A DNA stretch of 64,000 nucleotides from Deinococcus deserti VCD115 (GTDB taxonomy: Bacteria > Deinococcota > Deinococci > Deinococcales > Deinococcaceae): NCBI RefSeq assembly GCF_000020685.1, contig NC_012526.1, positions 2,148,001-2,212,000 of the forward strand. The letters are read 5' to 3'. Made by a program: the position numbers and the translations under genes. This document shows, one piece after another, positions 56,232-64,000 of the stretch. Under the pieces are notes generated by a model. It ran no database searches. It saw only the letters and a program-made list of their open reading frames with translations, and was not told where the DNA came from. Each line of letters opens with the position of its first letter. Within the stretch, counting starts at the first letter, position 1.

Positions 56232-56644
56232 CTTCAGGCCCCGAGGATAAGGGCCTGTTGACGCCAGTACATCCAGTGCCGGTGAGGACATGCTGGCTCC
56301 TGGAGGCGGAAAACCCTGCCCGGTAGTAGAGTCTGTCCCACTACCCTGGGATGGTTCAGCTTTCTGGATGCAGAATTATGGATAGTACGGTGGACGCACT
56401 CTATACGCCCACTTGTTCCGGGGCCGCGTTAAACGAACGCCGCTGCTAAACCAGAGGCCGACCCATGACCTCGCAAGGTTTCTGGCTGTTGGTGGCACTA
56501 CGAAATGGGCAGAAACTCCGTGAGCTGGACCCCGCTCCTCAGCCGTGTTCCGCACGACCCTGTTGGCGAAAAGCCGAAGGCGGACAGCACATCTTCCCGC
56601 GTTGTCCGGAAAATAAGCTAAAAGAGCATATTCCTTGTACCACT
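56232..56644. other. Intergenic stretch without a supported gene
   Basis: About 410 bases. Short frames exist on both strands, but none has a start signal or a recognisable product. Composition is mixed. It may be relic DNA. Confidence 0.35.
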
Positions 56645-56653
56645 ACAGAAAAC

Positions 56654-56677
56654 GGCCGGAGCTCAGTGGCTCCAGCC
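56654..56677 (-). terminator. Intrinsic terminator of hsp20
   Basis: On the minus strand GGCTGGAGC / GCTCCGGCC (one G-T pair) with loop CACTGA, followed by GTTTTC. Confidence 0.7.
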
Positions 56678-56694
56678 ATTGTTCAGAAACCGGG

Positions 56695-57189
56695 TTAACC
56701 AGCGTGCGCTACTTCCTTGTTTGAAACGTTGTCCGCGTTGTCAGAATCCACCGTCCTGGACGACGTCAGCTGCCCTGCTGTCCTCACATTGATGGAGCGC
56801 TTCTGGGCGGCTTCGCTGCGTGGAACGCGGATCGTCAGTGTGCCGTGATCGAAGTCGGCCTCGACTTTGGTGAGGTCATACTTGGCCGGAACGCTGAAGG
56901 TGCGGCTCAAGGTGCCGTAGGCGCGCTCAACGCGGTGAGCAGTGCGGCCATCGGTGCGTTCATACCGGCGCTCGGCCTGAACGCTGAGGGTCTGGTTTTC
57001 TGCTTCGATCTGGATGCTGTCAGGTGAGACACCCGGCAGGTCCAGCGTCAGTTCCAGGCCCTGACCGTCTTCGTGCACGTCCACCGGGGGCGCCAGACGC
57101 GCACCCTGGGTGCCACCAGAGCTGCCGAAGGCGCGGTCCATGCGCTGGGTGAGTTCCTCGATTTCACGGAAAGGATCAAATCGCATCAT
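56695..57189 (-). CDS. Small heat-shock protein Hsp20
   Basis: A 164-residue alpha-crystallin-type chaperone that holds unfolding proteins. N-terminal MMRFDPFREIEELTQRMDRA, then the crystallin domain (~40-130). It contains PPVDVHEDGQGLELTLDLPG, the conserved VSPDSIQIEAENQTLSVQAE segment and ERAYGTLSRTFSVPAKYDL, and ends with FDHGTLTIRVPRSEAAQ. GGAGG is seven bases before ATG 57189. The frame is open upstream but that part is leader. Unlike most genes here it has a classical promoter and a ~65-base leader. Confidence 0.93.
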   Translation of the reverse strand: MMRFDPFREIEELTQRMDRAFGSSGGTQGARLAPPVDVHEDGQGLELTLDLPGVSPDSIQIEAENQTLSVQAERRYERTDGRTAHRVERAYGTLSRTFSVPAKYDLTKVEADFDHGTLTIRVPRSEAAQKRSINVRTAGQLTSSRTVDSDNADNVSNKEVAHAG

Positions 57190-57259
57190 GGGAAGACCTC
57201 CTTGGTTCGGTTTGGAGACGAGATCAGTCCTGTCAGACCACTCTCGCCTATCTGCGGTA

Positions 57260-57288
57260 ACTATAAAACCTGAGTGCATATGTGTCAA
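57260..57288 (-). promoter_or_regulatory. Classical -35/-10 promoter of hsp20
   Basis: Minus-strand TTGACA (57288-57283), 17-base spacer, TATAGT (57265-57260). Start of transcription is expected near 57254, about 65 bases before the hsp20 ATG. Confidence 0.75.
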
Positions 57289-57385
57289 GTTTAGTGCGCC
57301 TGAAAAAATCTAAGTTTTCACCCAGTTGAACTGAGCGATCATCATCACCGGACGAGGTCACCGCCGCTGCATGCCTGAGGACTGT

Positions 57386-57391
57386 TAGACT
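57386..57391 (+). promoter_or_regulatory. -10 box TAGACT of the pyr operon
   Basis: TAGACT about 105 bases before the leader peptide ATG. Transcription would start near 57398 and produce a long structured leader. Confidence 0.5.
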
Positions 57392-57465
57392 CCTTGGCGG
57401 CCCAGGCACCATGCCTGCGCACCTCGTACGTCCCACCCTCTCTCAGCTGGCCCGTGAGCCGGCAC

Positions 57466-57480
57466 CCGCCCCGTGAGGCA
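57466..57480 (+). promoter_or_regulatory. Possible PyrR-binding loop in the pyr leader
   Basis: GCCCCGTGAGGC forms a short hairpin that resembles the conserved CC.G.GAGG loop bound by PyrR. It directly precedes the SD of the leader peptide, so PyrR binding could block its translation. Resemblance only. Confidence 0.4.
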
Positions 57481-57495
57481 GGAGAAGGAGCCCGC

Positions 57496-59059
<1,564 letters not shown>

Positions 59060-59061
59060 CC

Positions 59062-60318
59062 ATGAAGGAACTGACCATCAAGAATGTGCGCCGCGCCGGA
59101 TCTGACACGCTCGAATCGGTGACCGTCGAGAACGGCGTGATCAAGGGATGGAACCTGGGCGACCTGGGCACAGTTGTTGACGGCCAGGGCGGCACGGTCG
59201 CCCCCGCCCTGATCGAACTGCATGCCCACCTGCGTGAGCCTGGGCAGACCGAGAAGGAAGACCTTGCCTCCGGACTGGCAGCGGCGGCGGCGGGCGGTTA
59301 TGGAACCGTGGTTTCGATGCCCAACACCCGCCCGGTGGTGGACGACCCGGCCATCGTGCGATCACTGATCGAGAAGGCCGACCGTCTGGGCTTTGCGCGC
59401 CTGCGACCCGCTGCGGCCCTGACACGCGGACAGAAAGGCGAGCAGCTGGCGGAGCTGACCGCCCTGAAGGAAGCTGGCGCAGCCATGTTCACCGATGACG
59501 GCCTGACCAATGAGAACGCCCGCACGCTCCGCCTGGGCCTGGAGTACGCCGGCAGCCTGGGGATGGTCGTCAGCGTGCACGCCGAGGACGCCACGCTGCG
59601 GGCCGACGGCGTGATGAACGAGGGTCCTGTGTCTGAAGCGCTGGGCCTGCCGGGCAACCCGGCCGCTGCCGAGGCTGCCCGCGTGGCCCGGGACGTGGAA
59701 ATCGTCGCGCAGACCGGCGCGCGGCTGCATGTGCAGCACCTGTCCACCGCCCGCGCCCTGGACATCGTGCGTGACGCCAAACGGCGCGGCCTGCCGGTCA
59801 CCTGCGAGGTCTGCCCACACCACCTGACCCTGACCGACGAAAAGCTGCGGTCGTTCGACGCGATCTACAAGGTCGCGCCGCCCCTGCGCACCCAGGCCGA
59901 CGCTGATCACCTGCTTCAGGGCTTGCTGGACGGCAGCGTGGACTGTATTGCCACCGACCACGCGCCGCACACGCGCGCCGAGAAGGAACGTGACCTGCTT
60001 GAAGCCCCCAGCGGCATCGCGTACATCGAACTGGCCTTCCCACTGATGTGGACCCGGTTCGGTGAGCAGCTGGGCCTGGAGCGTCTGCTGGACCTGATGA
60101 CCGGTGCGGCCGCCCGTGTCATGGGCTGGCCGGAGCCGACCCTGGAGGAAGGTGCTCCAGCAGACCTGGTCGTACTGGATCTGGAAACCGAACGCACCGT
60201 GGAGCCCGCCACCTTCAAAAGCAAGGCGAAGTTCACTCCCTGGGCCGGGGAAAGCCTGAAAGGCTGGCCAACCCTGACGGTCGTGAACGGCAAAGTGGCG
60301 TACCAGCGCCAGGACTGA
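59062..60318 (+). CDS. pyrC: Dihydroorotase
   Basis: Closes carbamoyl aspartate to dihydroorotate. A 418-residue class I dihydroorotase. Metal site VAPALIELHAHLREPGQTEK near 50 reads ELHAHLR where most have DxHxHLR, so the first ligand region begins with Glu. FTDDGLTNENA near 145, SVHAEDATL near 170, HVQHLSTARALD near 224, CEVCPHHLTLTD near 250, and the catalytic Asp in CIATDHAPH near 295 are intact. ATG 59062 has GGGAG upstream. A GTG at 59056 overlapping the pyrB stop is the alternative. Last gene of the operon. Confidence 0.95.
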   Translation: MKELTIKNVRRAGSDTLESVTVENGVIKGWNLGDLGTVVDGQGGTVAPALIELHAHLREPGQTEKEDLASGLAAAAAGGYGTVVSMPNTRPVVDDPAIVRSLIEKADRLGFARLRPAAALTRGQKGEQLAELTALKEAGAAMFTDDGLTNENARTLRLGLEYAGSLGMVVSVHAEDATLRADGVMNEGPVSEALGLPGNPAAAEAARVARDVEIVAQTGARLHVQHLSTARALDIVRDAKRRGLPVTCEVCPHHLTLTDEKLRSFDAIYKVAPPLRTQADADHLLQGLLDGSVDCIATDHAPHTRAEKERDLLEAPSGIAYIELAFPLMWTRFGEQLGLERLLDLMTGAAARVMGWPEPTLEEGAPADLVVLDLETERTVEPATFKSKAKFTPWAGESLKGWPTLTVVNGKVAYQRQD

Positions 60319-60331
60319 AAATAAAAAAAGT

Positions 60332-60354
60332 CGCCGGGACACGATGTCCCGGCG
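60332..60354. terminator. Terminator of the pyr operon
   Basis: A ten-base perfect stem CGCCGGGACA / TGTCCCGGCG with loop CGA, preceded by seven A and followed by CTTGTCTTT. Shared with the convergent small gene. Confidence 0.8.
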
Positions 60355-60370
60355 CTTGTCTTTGACCTGG

Positions 60371-60556
60371 CTACAGATCCAGGGGATCGGGGTTCTGACT
60401 GTTGAGCTTGCCCTGGTCTTTCTCGTGCTGGCGAAGAACCGTGTCCTTCTCGTCTTCGCCAATCCCCGGGTTGAGCCGCTCGGTCTTGGCTGCGGGCAGG
60501 TCGGTGCGTTCGGGATCGTTGCTGTCGGTCGTGGCGAGGTCACCGGGATCAGTCAT
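60371..60556 (-). CDS. Small hydrophilic, acidic protein
   Basis: A 61-residue protein, MTDPGDLATTDSNDPERTDL onward. It is dominated by Asp, Glu, Lys, Asn, Pro and Gln, with no hydrophobic core, so probably disordered. AAGGAG seven bases before ATG 60556 supports it. The style recalls the small protein at 38036-38329 (MTDSSNRYGDQ...). Such proteins in Deinococcus are often stress-associated, which here is speculation. No family recognised. Confidence 0.6.
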   Translation of the reverse strand: MTDPGDLATTDSNDPERTDLPAAKTERLNPGIGEDEKDTVLRQHEKDQGKLNSQNPDPLDL

Positions 60557-60657
60557 GTGGTCTCCTTGTGGTGCCTCATCCTGGCACTCCGGCCCGGCAG
60601 GCGGGTCACAAAGGCGCTCATTCCTCTTAGGGAAGCGTTAAGCGCGCCGTCGGGCCT

Positions 60658-61899
<1,242 letters not shown>

Positions 61900-61957
61900 A
61901 GGAACCTCACAGGAAATGAAAGCGTTGCGCAAACCACGGGGCCGGCCAGCAGCGTCG

Positions 61958-64000
61958 TCACATGCCCATCACCACCCCGGGGTGCGGCGTGGCGATTTCA
62001 CCGGGAGTGTCCCGTATGGGCGCAGGCTCCCTAGCGCCGACGACCGCCGGGTGAAGAGTCACGGCTGTCGCCTTGAAAGCGGGCATGCGCGAAAGCGGGT
62101 CAAGGCTCTCAGGACTGGTCAGGAGGTTGGCGGTGCCTGGCCAGTGAAACGGCACGAACACGGTGTCGGGACGTATGCCGGGAGCCAGCAGGACCGGCAG
62201 GGTGGTTTCACCATGGGCGGTGCGCAGGGTTACCGGCTCGCCCGCACGCAGACCGTGCTCGCGGGCCGTGTCAGGGTGCATCTGTACGGCAGCGTCTGCG
62301 CGCAGTGCCGGATTGCGGCGGGTCTGGGAACCGCTCTGGTACTGGTTGCCCAGGCGACCGGTGGTCAGGGTCAGGGTCAGGCGCGGCGCTGCGGGCGGCG
62401 GCAGTTGTGGTACGTGAAGGGTGGCCAGCCGGTCTGGTGTGGGGTAGGTCGGTGCGTAGGCGTAGGGCGTGCCGGGACTGTCCGGGTGCGGCACCGGCCA
62501 CTGGACACTGGCGCGGTCGAGCCGCTCGGCGCTCAGGCCGCTGTAGTCGGCCTGTCCACCCCGTGTCGCCCGGAAGAACTCGTCCTGCAACTCCCGGAAG
62601 GTGCTGTAGGTAAAGCCCTCCGGGCGCCCGGCGGCCTGCGCGAGGTCGCACAGAATGCGCCAGTCCTCACGCGCTCCACCCGGCGCCGTGATGGCCTTGC
62701 GCCGCCGCTGTACCCGGCCTTCGAGGTTGGTGGTGGTGCCTTCTTCCTCGCACCACATGCTGCCCGGCAACACCAGGGTGGCCAGCTGCGCGGTCTCGCT
62801 GGGTAGAAAATCAATCACGATCAGGTGTTTCAGGGCCTTCAGACGTTCGGTGACCTGCCTGGCACCGGCGGCGCTGACAACCGGGTTGGCTCCCAGCACG
62901 ATCAGGGTCTCGATTCCGCCCGGCTGCCCGCAGGCATTCAGCAGTTCCTGGGCGCTGAGACCCGGCTGCGGCAGGTCCCCGGGCAGGCAGCCCCAGACCT
63001 GCGCCATCTCGGCACGGTGCTCCGGGTTTCGCAGGCTGCGCGCGCCGGGCAACTGGTCGGTTTTCTGTCCGTGTTCCCGCCCGCCCTGGCCGTTGCCCTG
63101 GCCGGTCAGGGTGCCGTAGCCCGCTCCGGGCTTACCGAAATGCCCGGTCAGAAAAGCCAGGTTGATCAAGGCCTGGACCGTGTCGGTGCCGTGGGCATGC
63201 TGCTCGGCACCCCGCCCGGTCAGGATCAGGGGCCGCTGGGCAGCCGCGTAACGCTGGGCCAGCGTCATGATTTCCGCCTCACTGACACCGCATTCCCGGG
63301 CCACGCGCGCCGGACGATAAGCCTCTGCCTGCCACAGCACCTCTGCCATACCGTGGGCCGGCGCAGTGGGGCGTATCCTGCCCCAGATTTTCATCAGGTG
63401 CAGCACGCCCAGGGCCAGCGCGGCGTCACTTCCGGGGCGGATGGCCAGATGCTGCCCGGCCACCTTGGCGGTTGTGGTGGCGCGCGGGTCTATCGCGTAG
63501 ATCAGGGCGCCCCGGTCCCTGGCGGCCTTGAGGTACTGCATGATCGGGGGCAGGGTCTCCGCGATGTTGGCGCCCACCAGCAGAATCAGGTCACTGGTGC
63601 CGATGTCTTCCAGCGGAAAACCCAGGCCCCGGTCATACCCCACAGTCCGGTTGAGCGCCGTGCTGGCCGACGCCATGCAGTAGCGCCCGTTGTAGTCGAT
63701 GTTGGCTGTACGCAGGGCCAGACGGGCAAATTTGCCCAGCAGGTAGGTTTTTTCATTGGTCAGACTGCCGCTGCCGAAGACTCCGGTGGCGTCAGGACAG
63801 CTCTGGACCGCTGGCGCCAGGGCTTCTCGGGCGTAGGCCAGCGCCTCGGTCCAGCTCACAGCCACCAGCTCGCCGCCTTTGCGCAGCAGCGGTTGAGTAA
63901 GCCGATCAGGGTGGCGCACATCATGCAGAGCCGCCAGCCCTTTTTTGCAGACGGTGCCGTGCGCCACCGGACATTCCCGCGTCGGCGTGATCCTGACCGG
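61958..64000 (-). CDS. Molybdopterin-dependent nitrate reductase, assimilatory type (partial at window end)
   Basis: The reading frame runs open to base 64000 and continues beyond it. The visible 680 residues begin inside the N-terminal [4Fe-4S] region (TRECPVAHGTVCKKGLAALH has the last cysteines of CxxC...C). They continue through SGSLTNEKTYLLGKFARLAL and NIDYNGRYCMASASTALNRT (probable Mo-ligand Cys segment), then LILLVGANIAETLPPIMQYL. The molybdopterin-dinucleotide-binding C-terminal domain (LTLTTGRLGNQYQSGSQTRR, EHGLRAGEPVTLRTAHGETT, FVPFHWPGTANLLTSP) is complete. This is the NasA/NarB/formate dehydrogenase-like superfamily. Linkage to NarK points to nitrate. A formate dehydrogenase role is the main alternative. 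Confidence 0.85.
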   Translation of the reverse strand, partial: PVRITPTRECPVAHGTVCKKGLAALHDVRHPDRLTQPLLRKGGELVAVSWTEALAYAREALAPAVQSCPDATGVFGSGSLTNEKTYLLGKFARLALRTANIDYNGRYCMASASTALNRTVGYDRGLGFPLEDIGTSDLILLVGANIAETLPPIMQYLKAARDRGALIYAIDPRATTTAKVAGQHLAIRPGSDAALALGVLHLMKIWGRIRPTAPAHGMAEVLWQAEAYRPARVARECGVSEAEIMTLAQRYAAAQRPLILTGRGAEQHAHGTDTVQALINLAFLTGHFGKPGAGYGTLTGQGNGQGGREHGQKTDQLPGARSLRNPEHRAEMAQVWGCLPGDLPQPGLSAQELLNACGQPGGIETLIVLGANPVVSAAGARQVTERLKALKHLIVIDFLPSETAQLATLVLPGSMWCEEEGTTTNLEGRVQRRRKAITAPGGAREDWRILCDLAQAAGRPEGFTYSTFRELQDEFFRATRGGQADYSGLSAERLDRASVQWPVPHPDSPGTPYAYAPTYPTPDRLATLHVPQLPPPAAPRLTLTLTTGRLGNQYQSGSQTRRNPALRADAAVQMHPDTAREHGLRAGEPVTLRTAHGETTLPVLLAPGIRPDTVFVPFHWPGTANLLTSPESLDPLSRMPAFKATAVTLHPAVVGAREPAPIRDTPGEIATPHPGVVMGM

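Noticed and set aside
56465..56698. A 77-codon plus-strand frame between the receiver and hsp20.
   Set aside because: No start signal, composition unlike neighbouring genes, and it overlaps the hsp20 terminator.

Overview
The window reads as a piece of chromosome from a Deinococcus-type bacterium. The bulk is GC-rich and carries genes typical of that group: a UvsE-type UV endonuclease, a futalosine-pathway menaquinone gene (mqnD), the LysW-type lysine hydrolase lysK, an MglB/MglA pair, a Ser/Thr kinase fused to a PQQ-type beta-propeller, and a ComM/YifB ATPase. The strongest lineage signal is promoter architecture. At 24 genes a TANNNT -10 box lies only 6-9 bases from the ATG/GTG, which implies leaderless mRNAs as described for Deinococcus. 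I used this rule to choose many start codons, and it also supports small genes.

Layout. 1-5.5 kb: aroB-aroQ, tRNA-Ile, dgt, a Nudix hydrolase overlapping ribF, mqnD. 5.5-10.4 kb: an ABC-2 exporter, mglB-mglA, a secreted phosphodiester-glycosidase-like protein. 10.4-15.3 kb is a decaying stretch: a truncated TPR gene, a secreted Gly/Ser protein between two copies of a 19-bp direct repeat, a DnaQ-type exonuclease, the DUF2256-uvsE pair, and broken gluconokinase and DUF817 genes.

15.3-26.2 kb is an AT-richer genomic island. It holds a large serine recombinase, a small serine resolvase, an Mrr-type restriction endonuclease, a possible HUH-type replication protein with ribbon-helix-helix partners, a membrane coiled-coil protein and five exported proteins of unknown function. 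At its right edge the last ~155 bp of a DUF72 gene occur three times (21.85, 25.1 and 26.24 kb). Only the rightmost copy is joined to the gene body. I read this as serial insertion at the gene's 3' end, each event adding a cassette.

26.2-44.3 kb returns to core genes: DUF72, an Rcp1-like receiver, hisF-hisIE, a DUF4394 lipoprotein, a broken phospholipase C-like gene, a CpdA-like phosphoesterase with 5-FCL, a DUF885 peptidase, the PQQ kinase, tatA, comM, lysK, an SLC13 transporter and an MFS exporter. 44.4-50.9 kb: a LysM-NlpC/P60 hydrolase, murA, a divergent ald/lrp pair, a cyclophilin lipoprotein. 51-56.3 kb: a c-di-GMP signalling cluster (GGDEF-EAL, CHASE3-HAMP-GAF-GGDEF, a receiver). 56.7-60.3 kb: hsp20, then a pyrR-pyrB-pyrC operon whose leader encodes a 23-residue peptide running through an attenuator into pyrR. 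60.4-64 kb: a small hydrophilic protein and a nitrate assimilation operon (molybdopterin reductase cut by the window end, then a NarK-like transporter).

Coordinates and motifs were read by eye. Family assignments rest on recognised motifs, not on a database search.
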